The translations under genes and the position numbers were made by a program. This document shows positions 1-7,194 of a stretch of DNA of 38,806 bases, piece after piece. The notes under the pieces are model-generated. The model worked only from the letters and a program-made list of their open reading frames with translations. It was not told where the DNA came from and searched no databases. This DNA comes from an uncultured Alistipes sp. GTDB taxonomy: Bacteria; Bacteroidota; Bacteroidia; Bacteroidales; Rikenellaceae. Each line of letters opens with the position of its first letter. The stretch's first letter is position 1. The DNA lies in assembly GCA_900768015.1 (NCBI GenBank), contig CAAGBI010000060.1, forward strand, positions 1-38,806, read 5' to 3'.

Positions 1-125
1 AAGAGCCGGCTATAGCCGGTTATGTTTACAATCCTCCCCAAACCCCTCCGTTTGAAAAGGAGGGGCTTGTTGTAAGCCTATCGGCTTACCTCACCTGCGG
101 TGAGCCTCTTGTGTATCTATCTCGG
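1..125. repeat. Cluster of four short hairpins in gene-free DNA
   Basis: Four inverted repeats follow one another: a perfect 14-bp palindrome (CCGGCTATAGCCGG, 6-19), a 7-bp stem CCCCTCC/GGAGGGG (43-49 with 59-65), a 7-bp stem GTAAGCC/GGCTTAC with a 4-nt loop (72-78 with 83-89), and a 6-bp stem CTCACC/GGTGAG with a 3-nt loop (90-95 with 99-104). No reading frame is supported here. The second hairpin could end a transcript from outside the window, but no T-tract follows it on the + strand. The set looks like intergenic repeat material. Confidence 0.55.
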
Positions 126-270
126 TGCGCTATCCAAATCGCCATTCTTCGTTACGGCGCACCATAAATTCTGTGCAAATAGAAAAATTGAGAGACCGAA
201 GATCTTCTCTTGAAGAGGTGGTTGCACACTAACCATTGCTACTATTTTCTTTAGTCAATGTTGTCGGTGA

Positions 271-324
271 GGAGATCCTTCGCTGCGCTCAGGATGACAG
301 TATTATGGTGTCGTTATGAGTAGT
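271..324. repeat. Direct repeat copy A (54 bp)
   Basis: This copy and the one at 423-476 match over 54 bp with two differences. The core contains GATCCTTCGCTGCGCTC followed by AGGATGACAG, so ATCCT/AGGAT can form a small stem. Between the copies lies another repeat-like stretch containing CCTCGCAATGACGG. I see no gene in 1-549; this DNA appears to be built of intergenic repeats. Confidence 0.8.
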
Positions 325-422
325 GAGATTGCCGCGTCGGGTAAACCCTCCTCGCAATGACGGAGAGAGTGGTGTTCAACGCAGTGGCGTGATTGGTGGC
401 GTTGGCTTAGGGGTCTCAGCAT

Positions 423-476
423 GGAGATCCTTCGCTGCGCTCAGGATGACAGCATTATGGTGTAGTTATGAGTAGT
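423..476. repeat. Direct repeat copy B (54 bp)
   Basis: Second copy of the 54-bp repeat at 271-324, 152 bp away in the same orientation with two base differences. It sits about 75 bp past the stop codon of the winged-helix regulator gene on the other strand, so it would be transcribed in that operon's 3' region unless transcription ends earlier. Confidence 0.8.
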
Positions 477-549
477 AAAGTTCTGCGTTTTATACATGAA
501 AGGGGCACCCGTGTGAATGCCCCCATACAAATATTCAGATACCTCAATG

Positions 550-843
550 TTATTCGTTTCTTGGTTCAAGGTACTCTTTTATAGTCTCAACATACGCTGC
601 GAATGCTCTGCGTCCCTGGTTAGTGATGCTGCATGTTGTTCGAGGAATTTTGCCATTAAAACCTTTGTCTACTGATATATACTCGGCCTTAGAGAGTTTA
701 TCAATCTGCACGCTTAGGTTTCCAGCAGTCGCGCCAGTCTGTTTACGGATGTAGACAAAGTCTGCACTCTCGACACTTATCAGTATCGACATGATAGCGA
801 GTCGTAGCTCAGAGTGTAGTAGTGGATCTAATGGTTTAAGCAT
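550..843 (-). CDS. Winged-helix transcriptional regulator (HTH_34/MarR-like)
   Basis: A 97-residue protein that is essentially one winged-helix DNA-binding domain. It opens with 'LDPLLHSELRLAIMSILIS', followed by a recognition-helix region around residues 38-55 (GATAGNLSVQIDKLSKAEYI) and a wing with 'PRTTCSITNQGRRAF' near 66-80. This is the pattern of the small regulators placed next to a membrane protein in many Bacteroidota. Its start overlaps the end of the upstream membrane-protein gene by 8 bp, so the two are co-transcribed and probably translationally coupled. I infer that it represses its own operon through the palindrome at 1537-1552. The ligand is unknown. Confidence 0.85.
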   Translation of the reverse strand: MLKPLDPLLHSELRLAIMSILISVESADFVYIRKQTGATAGNLSVQIDKLSKAEYISVDKGFNGKIPRTTCSITNQGRRAFAAYVETIKEYLEPRNE

Positions 844-1507
844 TATTCTCTATCTTTGCGCGTTTGTTTAGTATATGTCCTGGGATAATCATCATTATAA
901 CGAATATCACTGCAAAGATAGCAATTTCGCTGTATCTAAGAAATAAAAACGCAGTTTGCGCCATATCCCCATCGAAAATAACATGACTATAGGTCTCAAA
1001 CATAAAGTGTTGTGCGGGGAATAGCAGCGAGAGTACGATGCCTACGGCACCTGCAGCGGTCAATACCCTGTGCCTACAGATTTTTCCTGTAATGACTGTT
1101 GCCATGCCCATGAGTACTACAGTAAGGAAGAGTATGTTCGTATGGTACGCCAGTGCTGCGATGTATACCATTCCATACGCTAACCCGAATACCTGCCATA
1201 CTGCGCTTATGCTACGGTCTATATACGATTTTGGACGACGAATTTTTCGCGTGTTACGAATATTTAGCCATAGCGTTCCGAGGCCACCCACTATCGGAAT
1301 CAGAAACCATGCCCACAGGCAGAGAGTTTTGTAGGGGCTAAGGACTTGCATGAAGTATTCAAATAGTGCAACTATAGTTGTTGTATATCCCCAGAGGAGA
1401 AAGTACTTGCCGCTTTCACGATCAATATCTGCATTTGTCTCGTTAATCATCTGAGATATTATCTCAATGCTGCGATGCTCATCTAAGTGTGTGGTTTTAG
1501 TATTCAT
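836..1507 (-). CDS. Six-helix integral membrane protein of the regulator operon
   Basis: A 223-residue protein with a soluble N-terminus of about 35 residues (MNTKTTHLDEHRSIEIIS) followed by about six hydrophobic segments: near residues 38-58, 64-82, 103-121, 124-142, 148-165 and 190-210. It ends in a short basic tail. No catalytic motif is visible. It is the first gene of a two-gene operon with the winged-helix regulator at 550-843. Such regulator/membrane pairs are widespread in Bacteroidota but their role is unknown; sensing or export of a small molecule would fit the arrangement but is not shown by the sequence. Confidence 0.75.
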   Translation of the reverse strand: MNTKTTHLDEHRSIEIISQMINETNADIDRESGKYFLLWGYTTTIVALFEYFMQVLSPYKTLCLWAWFLIPIVGGLGTLWLNIRNTRKIRRPKSYIDRSISAVWQVFGLAYGMVYIAALAYHTNILFLTVVLMGMATVITGKICRHRVLTAAGAVGIVLSLLFPAQHFMFETYSHVIFDGDMAQTAFLFLRYSEIAIFAVIFVIMMIIPGHILNKRAKIENNA

Positions 1508-1536
1508 AATTACTAAAGTTTTAGGTTTAACTTAAT

Positions 1537-1552
1537 AAATAGTCGACTATTT
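1537..1552. promoter_or_regulatory. Perfect 16-bp palindrome, candidate operator
   Basis: AAATAGTCGACTATTT is identical to its reverse complement. It starts about 8 bp downstream of the -7 box (1560-1567) on the minus strand, so it covers the predicted transcription start and first bases of the leader. This is where a dimeric winged-helix repressor would block transcription. Binding by the regulator encoded at 550-843 is an inference. Confidence 0.6.
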
Positions 1553-1559
1553 CGTAGTG

Positions 1560-1591
1560 CAAATATAAACAGGTTTACGGAATAAACCAAA
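1560..1591 (-). promoter_or_regulatory. Bacteroidota-type promoter of the membrane protein/regulator operon
   Basis: On the minus strand TTTG (1591-1588) is followed after 20 bp by TATATTTG (1567-1560). This matches the primary sigma pattern TTTG-N19/20-TAnnTTTG. The predicted start lies near 1553, about 46 nt before the ATG at 1507. Confidence 0.75.
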
Positions 1592-1617
1592 ACTTTTGCA
1601 AGGAAATTTATAAATTG

Positions 1618-1744
1618 ATGAGGCTTTAGGAGTTGTACCACTTATAAAGTGGTAACAATATTTTAGATGTTGGAACGCTCTCTTTATGGCGCTGGTGTAG
1701 GTGTCAAATAAGTGTTGTGTTTAGCCTACTTCATCCCTATATAT
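1618..1744. other. Gene-free spacer with a small hairpin
   Basis: Between two divergent promoters. The only structure seen is an 8-bp stem with a 3-nt loop, TACCACTT-ATA-AAGTGGTA (1636-1654). It lacks a T-tract and is not near the end of a gene, so I do not call it a terminator. Confidence 0.4.
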
Positions 1745-1776
1745 TTTGTAAAATGGAGAAAAATTTGCTACTTTTG
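1745..1776 (+). promoter_or_regulatory. Promoter of the MFS transporter gene
   Basis: TTTG (1745-1748), a 20-bp spacer and TACTTTTG (1769-1776) fit the Bacteroidota consensus. The predicted start is near 1783, giving a leader of about 68 nt that contains an imperfect inverted repeat (CGTATGC ... GCGTACG). Confidence 0.75.
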
Positions 1777-1850
1777 TGTGGCGTATGCGTTGCATCTGAG
1801 CGATGCGTACGGTATGAGCTATTAGATTTAACCTATAAATACTCGCACTA

Positions 1851-3059
1851 ATGGCTAACGAAACCCGAGACAAACTCTTTACGCGAAATTACATATTGGT
1901 ATGTCTATCGGCATTTCTAATGTCGTTCTCATTCTTTATACTTGTGCCCACGCTGCCACTCTATCTCAAGGACACCTTTGGCATCAGCCAGACGCTGGTG
2001 GGCGTGGTGCTATCGTGCTATGTCATTGCGGTGCTCTCGGTGCGCCCCATAGCTGGTTTTGTTGCCGACACTCTGCCGCGCAAGAGCGTCTATGTTGCGG
2101 CATATGCCATATTTGTTGCCTCGTTCACGGGCTACTTCTTCATTACGCAGACACTCGCGCTGTTTATCCTCCTGCGCATATTCCACGGCTTCAGCTTCGG
2201 TATGCTTACAACGGCGGGCAACACCCTCGTTATTGATGTCATGCCCTCGTCAAGGCGTGGCGAAGGTCTTGGCTACTACGGTGTTACGAATAACCTCGCG
2301 ATGGCATTTGGCCCTATGGCGGGCCTCTTTGTAATCTCGTCGGGTAACTATACGCTCCTCTTTCTTACCTCGCTTATCACAGGTGCTGTAGGCCTTGTTC
2401 TCGCCTCGGTGGTGCGTGCTCCGCGCAGGGTGTTGGAGAAGACGGAGTTTAGGCTCTCGGCAGACCGTTTCTTCCTCAAGGAGGGTATCAGAGCATGTTT
2501 CGCATTCTTCCTCTTGGCCATGCCCTATGGTATGACGACAAGCTACATGGCGCTGTATGCTCGTGAGGTCGGCATAACGCAGAATGCGGGACTCTTCTTC
2601 ACGGTGATGGCCGCGGGACTTATCGCCTCGCGTCTGCACTCGGGTAAGCGTGTAGACAGGGGTTTTGTTACAGAGACGATACGCCTGGGTATCTGTATCG
2701 CCTTTGTTGGCGCTATGGGCGAGGCGGTGCTCGGCGTAGTGGCAGAGTGGAGCATCGCGGCGGGATATACGCTCTACTTCCTCACCGCCTTCCTCTTTGG
2801 CTATGGCTACGGAACTATGTTCCCAGCATACAATACGCTATTTATCAATCTTGCCCCCAACTCGCGTCGTGCAACGGCAAATGCAACATACCTCACTGGC
2901 TGGGATGTGGGTATTGGCTGCGGTATGCTCTTTGGCGGTATGCTTGCCGAGGGTGGCTACGAGCACTGCTATATGCTTGGCGCAGTGCTGGTTGTAGTGG
3001 CGCTCCTGTTCTTCATGCGTGTCGTAACGCCACACTTCCACCAGCATAAACTCCGTTAG
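1851..3059 (+). CDS. Major facilitator superfamily transporter
   Basis: A 402-residue protein with about twelve hydrophobic segments, the usual MFS length. The first helix starts right after a short polar N-terminus. Between helices 2 and 3 is a typical MFS loop (RPIAGFVADTLPRKSV, near residues 65-80), and helix 4 is followed by 'MPSSRRGEGLGYYG', as in drug and sugar efflux members resembling YfcJ/SetA-type exporters. Substrate cannot be read from the sequence. It has its own promoter and stands alone. Its stop codon is 7 bp from the stop of the converging gene at 3067, so no room exists for a terminator between them. The ATG start has a leader consistent with the promoter. Confidence 0.9.
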   Translation: MANETRDKLFTRNYILVCLSAFLMSFSFFILVPTLPLYLKDTFGISQTLVGVVLSCYVIAVLSVRPIAGFVADTLPRKSVYVAAYAIFVASFTGYFFITQTLALFILLRIFHGFSFGMLTTAGNTLVIDVMPSSRRGEGLGYYGVTNNLAMAFGPMAGLFVISSGNYTLLFLTSLITGAVGLVLASVVRAPRRVLEKTEFRLSADRFFLKEGIRACFAFFLLAMPYGMTTSYMALYAREVGITQNAGLFFTVMAAGLIASRLHSGKRVDRGFVTETIRLGICIAFVGAMGEAVLGVVAEWSIAAGYTLYFLTAFLFGYGYGTMFPAYNTLFINLAPNSRRATANATYLTGWDVGIGCGMLFGGMLAEGGYEHCYMLGAVLVVVALLFFMRVVTPHFHQHKLR

Positions 3060-3066
3060 AGGGTTT

Positions 3067-4014
3067 TTAGTCCCAGGGTGTCAGCTGCTTGCCGAAGTAG
3101 TCAAAGGTGGCAGTCTGGTCGTTGAGTGTGGCCTCAGAGGTGCCATCGTCAACATTGAACTCTATATAGTCGTACTCCATATTGATAATATATCGGCCTC
3201 GCTTGTCTATAACGCCCCACTTATGGTTGTGGCCCTCGACAATAGCGCGGTCCTCCATAAAGTTGCTTGCGTTGCGAAATATCGCCTCGATAACAATGTT
3301 GCCCCTCTCATCCTCGAATCCAACGCCTGCCGATGAGGAGAAGCGGCGTATACCCTCGCATGCGGGGTAGAGGGTGCGTTCACTGCCTATGGATGTGCCG
3401 TATGGGGCGAACTCCTCGTGTAGCTCACTGCTATGTGGAGTGTCCGAGAGGGAGTATCTCTTGATAAGCTCCTCAAGTTTCTCATAGGCCTCGCTATCGT
3501 TGCCATAGCCACGAGTAGCGTAGTAGGGGCGTATAACATGCCAGTGGTGCGTGCGGTCCACGATTATGCTATTGGGGTGCAGGTGGTTGATGCTCACATC
3601 GTGGCGCAGTAGCTCATTACGCAGAGCATTGAGACCCATCATCAGATTGTCGTATCGGTGCGTGAAAAGGGCCTCGCTAAGGGGTATGCCCTCGGGTAGT
3701 GGCTCTATTATCAGTGGGCACAAATCCCTCTCAAACCCTACGCATAGCATCTCATCATCAGCGACATGCAGCCTCCGCACATAGTTACTCTCTGTGGGTA
3801 GTGCGCTATTTGCACACCTAATCATTGCCATAGATGTGGGAGTAATGGGTGCATAGACCATGATACTCTCGTCGTGGTGCTCTGCGCGGCACTCGGCGAA
3901 GTATTTTGTGCGAGTGAGAGTCTCAAGATCACACTCCATATCTTTATACCTATGAAGCGACTCCATGGGGTGCATCATAGCGTTTCGGAACTCTAATATG
4001 CTACACTCTTTCAT
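3067..4014 (-). CDS. Kinase-like (catalytic Asp lost) protein with C-terminal WG repeats
   Basis: A 315-residue protein of two parts. Residues about 50-190 resemble a protein-kinase fold: a hinge-like 'LIIEPLPEGIPLSEAL' (101-116) and a catalytic-loop-like 'INHLHPNSIIVD' (142-153). Compared with the family's HxDLxPxNIL-type loop, the Asp position is His144, and no DFG is found where 'HVIRPYYA' (159-166) stands, so it is probably inactive as a kinase. Residues about 228-290 hold two WG-type repeats; the clearer one has 'KWGVIDKRGRYI' (265-276) and 'YDYIEF' (281-286). It starts 2 bp after the vWA gene ends, so the two are one unit. Kinase, vWA and phosphatase genes cluster in TerY-P-type signalling sets; no phosphatase is found here. 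Function unknown. The kinase resemblance rests on motif reading, not on a search. Confidence 0.6.
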   Translation of the reverse strand: MKECSILEFRNAMMHPMESLHRYKDMECDLETLTRTKYFAECRAEHHDESIMVYAPITPTSMAMIRCANSALPTESNYVRRLHVADDEMLCVGFERDLCPLIIEPLPEGIPLSEALFTHRYDNLMMGLNALRNELLRHDVSINHLHPNSIIVDRTHHWHVIRPYYATRGYGNDSEAYEKLEELIKRYSLSDTPHSSELHEEFAPYGTSIGSERTLYPACEGIRRFSSSAGVGFEDERGNIVIEAIFRNASNFMEDRAIVEGHNHKWGVIDKRGRYIINMEYDYIEFNVDDGTSEATLNDQTATFDYFGKQLTPWD

Positions 4015-4016
4015 AG

Positions 4017-4886
4017 TTACATAAATCGTATGTTATTAGCGCTCTCGGTGCCGATGTTGAGTATGGCAAGCAGATCGCAGGGTGAAGAGTTAAATGTCAC
4101 GCCTCGGTATGGGCCGCGGTGTTTAAGCCCCAGTAGGTAGGCTACCGTGGGCTCCAAGCTCTTGGGTATTATGCTCGACATCTTAAATAGCAGAGCGCGG
4201 TCGCGGCGGTCGGTGGTAAACTTCTTGGCATGAGGGAAGATCTCGTGGTAGTCGTCATCAATGTCGGATGATAGGTGTATGTTGAACAGCAGAGTGTTAC
4301 CATCCTCGGTATGTGTTTGCATGATGCGTTGTGCGATGTCGAGAAGTTCAGCCTCGTGTGCATCGTTGTAGTCTCCGTCGGTGATGTGAAATACCATGGG
4401 CGGAAAGCTATAACGGTTATCGAGGTTGTGACACCACCGTTCGATGAGGGTATAGGCGTATGCAAGCGCCTCGTGCATGGGTGTTGAGCCTGCCGCGCGC
4501 GGTTTTATCCACTCGTGAAATGTTATGGGTGCGTTTATTATGCTGCCGTTGGTGTCGTGTTGCTCGATGTAGATTGTCTTAGGCTTGGGCGCTATCTCAA
4601 TAAGCCTATCTATGGCGGTGAAGCCCTCGCTCTGGCCCGGAAGTAGCGAGATGACATCTCCCATAGAGTAGCCAAGTACGGCGATGTCATAGTAGTTGCG
4701 CACCTTGTTGCCGCGTACAGCGCGTAGCACAAGCTCGTCAATCATGATGTTGCAGATATACTCTATAATCTCAATCTTCGGGCGTATGAGGTTTCCAATT
4801 CTTGTGGGCTGCAACATAGATATTGAGCAGTCCACAATAAAGAGAATCGCTGTACGCGCCTTGTGAGTAATGGGTTGTTTGTACAT
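4017..4886 (-). CDS. von Willebrand factor A domain protein (TerY-like)
   Basis: A 289-residue cytoplasmic protein (no signal peptide) that is mainly a vWA domain. The metal-ion-dependent adhesion site is intact: DxSxS as Asp19-Ser21-Ser23 in 'IVDCSISM', Thr135 in 'AAGSTPMHEAL', and Asp170 in 'FHITDGD'. This is the layout of stand-alone bacterial vWA proteins such as TerY, which bind partners in a Mg-dependent way. Residues after about 235 form a short C-terminal extension of unknown role. It begins 23 bp after the glycosyltransferase gene ends, so it probably shares the polysaccharide operon transcript. The following gene is a kinase-like/WG protein. The exact partner is unknown. Confidence 0.8.
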   Translation of the reverse strand: MYKQPITHKARTAILFIVDCSISMLQPTRIGNLIRPKIEIIEYICNIMIDELVLRAVRGNKVRNYYDIAVLGYSMGDVISLLPGQSEGFTAIDRLIEIAPKPKTIYIEQHDTNGSIINAPITFHEWIKPRAAGSTPMHEALAYAYTLIERWCHNLDNRYSFPPMVFHITDGDYNDAHEAELLDIAQRIMQTHTEDGNTLLFNIHLSSDIDDDYHEIFPHAKKFTTDRRDRALLFKMSSIIPKSLEPTVAYLLGLKHRGPYRGVTFNSSPCDLLAILNIGTESANNIRFM

Positions 4887-4909
4887 GTAGTAGAGTGAGG
4901 AAGGAGAAA

Positions 4910-5956
4910 TTATAGTATGGATTGGTATAGATTAAGGTATTTGTTTGTCATTTTTTCCACTGTTAATTCGGCGTTGTATATCTCGCGTGAGGCCCGGGCA
5001 AAGGCTTGGTATTTATCTCTATCCTCCAGTATCTCCTCTATGCGCGCGGCGAAGGCTGTGGCGCTGTTTTTTACGACATAGCCATTTATGCCGTTGCGCA
5101 CAATCTCGCTTATGCCTCCCACATCGGATGCCACAACGGGCTTGCCAAAGCTCATGGCCTCGATGATGACCATGGGTAGCCCCTCATAGTTCGAGGGTAG
5201 CATGAAGAGGTCGGCCTTGGAGCAGTAGGCCCCCGCGTTCACGATGTTGCCAAGGAAGTGGCAGTTGTTCGGCAACTGGCCATACTCGGTGACACTATGC
5301 TGATTACCTATCCATGCAAAGTCGTACTCGGGGAGCTGGCGTGCCACCTCTATAAATAGTTGTGGCAGCTTTGGTGGTGCCGTGCGTGCAATGGTGAGTA
5401 TAACCTTTGTATGGCTGTCGAAGGGGCTTAGATGCCTAAGGTTTGTAACGACAGGTGTCGCTAACCCGTTATATATTGTCGATACTCGCCGTGTTATGCC
5501 CTCGGCCCTTAAGTTACGGCTGTCGTAGTTGCTCACACCCACGATGCCGTGTGTGCGGTGCTGCAACATGCGCTCTACGGGTAGAAACCGCCTAAAGGCA
5601 ATGCGCACCGAGTCGAAGCCATGCACGGTATATATAGTCCTCTTTCTGGGGAGGACTATGCGGCCTAAGGTGCCCGCCTTCGAGGAGTGGAGGTGTACCA
5701 CATCGGGGCGGTGACGGCGGTATAGCCTGCGTAGCTCCATGGCTGCGCGAATATCGTTCATGGGCGATAGCTCGCGTCGTAGGTGTGGGGCATGCTCCTT
5801 TATCACGCGGCTATCTACCATACTCCACATCTTACCATCTCCCTCGCCAGCAACAAGCACCACATGGTGTTCGTGGCACAAGGTGTTGGCAAGCTGCACG
5901 ACGACAGTTTGCGCCCCACCGAGCTCCGAGCGTGTTATGACCAACATTATTTTCAT
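4910..5956 (-). CDS. Glycosyltransferase family 4 (GT-B)
   Basis: A 348-residue cytoplasmic or membrane-associated retaining glycosyltransferase that transfers a sugar from a nucleotide-sugar donor to a growing lipid-linked glycan. The N-terminal half has the acceptor-side signature 'TRSELGGAQTVVVQLA' (8-23) and 'DVVHLHSSKAGTLGR'. The C-terminal half has the GT4 signature 'EGLPMVIIEAMSFGKPVVASD' with the E-x7-E pair, near residues 263-283. Length is normal for the family. It follows the polymerase gene by 11 bp and belongs to the polysaccharide operon. Donor and acceptor sugars cannot be assigned. Confidence 0.9.
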   Translation of the reverse strand: MKIMLVITRSELGGAQTVVVQLANTLCHEHHVVLVAGEGDGKMWSMVDSRVIKEHAPHLRRELSPMNDIRAAMELRRLYRRHRPDVVHLHSSKAGTLGRIVLPRKRTIYTVHGFDSVRIAFRRFLPVERMLQHRTHGIVGVSNYDSRNLRAEGITRRVSTIYNGLATPVVTNLRHLSPFDSHTKVILTIARTAPPKLPQLFIEVARQLPEYDFAWIGNQHSVTEYGQLPNNCHFLGNIVNAGAYCSKADLFMLPSNYEGLPMVIIEAMSFGKPVVASDVGGISEIVRNGINGYVVKNSATAFAARIEEILEDRDKYQAFARASREIYNAELTVEKMTNKYLNLYQSIL

Positions 5957-5967
5957 ATCTCAACCTT

Positions 5968-7149
5968 TTAGTGTAAATACTTGAGCATAAGTATTGGTAG
6001 GGGTTGGTAGTATATGTCGAGTCCCGTGTTGCAGTAGCAGTTGTATATATTCCACATGATATGCAAACTGCAAACTATTGGCATCATATATATAAATGTC
6101 TTGACCGAGGTGTTGCGGTTCTCCTGATAGAGGTTTAGCATAAACATATAGAGTAGCACCATGGCGATATATACAAAGCGCTGTCCCACAACGGAGTAGG
6201 AGATAAGCGCATAGCTAACGATGATAAATAGCAATAGCACATTGTATAGCTTAGAGGTATATGGCGAGGTGTGCAATTGACTCCAATTTCGGCGTAGATA
6301 CACCATAAGAGCGATGAGGAATATGGCGCTTATCTGGTTGTTGAGCCTGATGAGGCGTGTGGTTAGCGACATATTAAATGCCATGTCGGTCTCCGCGCTG
6401 CCATAGTTCGCGATGCGCGACTCTATGGCCTCGTTACCCACCGTGCCAAGCACAAAATCGAGTGCCCCAGCATAGGATGAGGTGTCGAGAAATATCGAAG
6501 CGAAGCATGTAAATATCGCAATGTAGTGCATTAGGGCCGAGGGGATGCGCAGAAGCCATGCCACTATCGCCACAATAGCTGCGAGGATGTAGCCAAAGTG
6601 GATGAGTGGTGCGATGAGTATGCCTATAATCGCTGCACGCCTGCCGTCAAAGATTAAGCGTATCAGCGAGTATGTGAATATCGGGAATGCTGTAAATGAG
6701 CGAATACCACCAAGTTGCGGAATGTTTAGGTTGAAGATAAACATGATGACAAGTATGGCTATTGGCCAGGTGTATTCCATCACTCTATCCTCGAGGAAGC
6801 GCTTTACGACAAGCATGTAGAATATGCCGGCCGCAAGTCCCACAACCATCATCATGATGTGCGGATTGTCGGTAAAGAGCTTTAGGGTGCTAAATAGCAG
6901 GTCTTCGTAGATGTCCTTCTCCTCGCCCGCCCTGAAGTTGTCGTATATGTCGCCATACTCCTCCGCCGCATAGTTGCTAAACGACTCATACTTACGGAAG
7001 CTATCGGCGCGACTATCCTCGAAGGTGTGGCAGTAGCCAAAGAGGCCAAAGAAGAGCACAAAGACAATCTGGGCCGTTCGTTTACGCAGGTCGAAGCATG
7101 AGTAAAGAAAGGTCAAGAAGGGGGATATTATGTAGAATATCAGGTGCAT
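5968..7149 (-). CDS. EpsG/Wzy-like polysaccharide polymerase
   Basis: A 393-residue protein with about ten hydrophobic segments. Its N-terminal region has the EpsG-family pattern: a first helix, a short basic loop (FDLRKRTAQIV, near 20-30), then a long soluble loop rich in Asp, Tyr and Glu (residues about 45-85) containing 'DSFRKYESFSNYAAEEYGDIYD'-like sequence. The segment 'NLNIPQLGGIRSFTAFPIFTYSL' (about 143-165) resembles the Arg-containing region of these polymerases. It probably joins repeat units at the outer face of the inner membrane. It lies between the UDP-glucose dehydrogenase and a GT4 gene in the operon. Polymerases of this type diverge strongly, so substrate is unknown. Confidence 0.75.
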   Translation of the reverse strand: MHLIFYIISPFLTFLYSCFDLRKRTAQIVFVLFFGLFGYCHTFEDSRADSFRKYESFSNYAAEEYGDIYDNFRAGEEKDIYEDLLFSTLKLFTDNPHIMMMVVGLAAGIFYMLVVKRFLEDRVMEYTWPIAILVIMFIFNLNIPQLGGIRSFTAFPIFTYSLIRLIFDGRRAAIIGILIAPLIHFGYILAAIVAIVAWLLRIPSALMHYIAIFTCFASIFLDTSSYAGALDFVLGTVGNEAIESRIANYGSAETDMAFNMSLTTRLIRLNNQISAIFLIALMVYLRRNWSQLHTSPYTSKLYNVLLLFIIVSYALISYSVVGQRFVYIAMVLLYMFMLNLYQENRNTSVKTFIYMMPIVCSLHIMWNIYNCYCNTGLDIYYQPLPILMLKYLH

Positions 7150-7194
7150 CTGTCATGGAGATAACAGCATGTAAACTCTACATTTAGTTCTGCA

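Noticed and set aside
1636..1654. Hairpin TACCACTT-ATA-AAGTGGTA as a terminator
   Set aside because: No T-tract and no gene end nearby.
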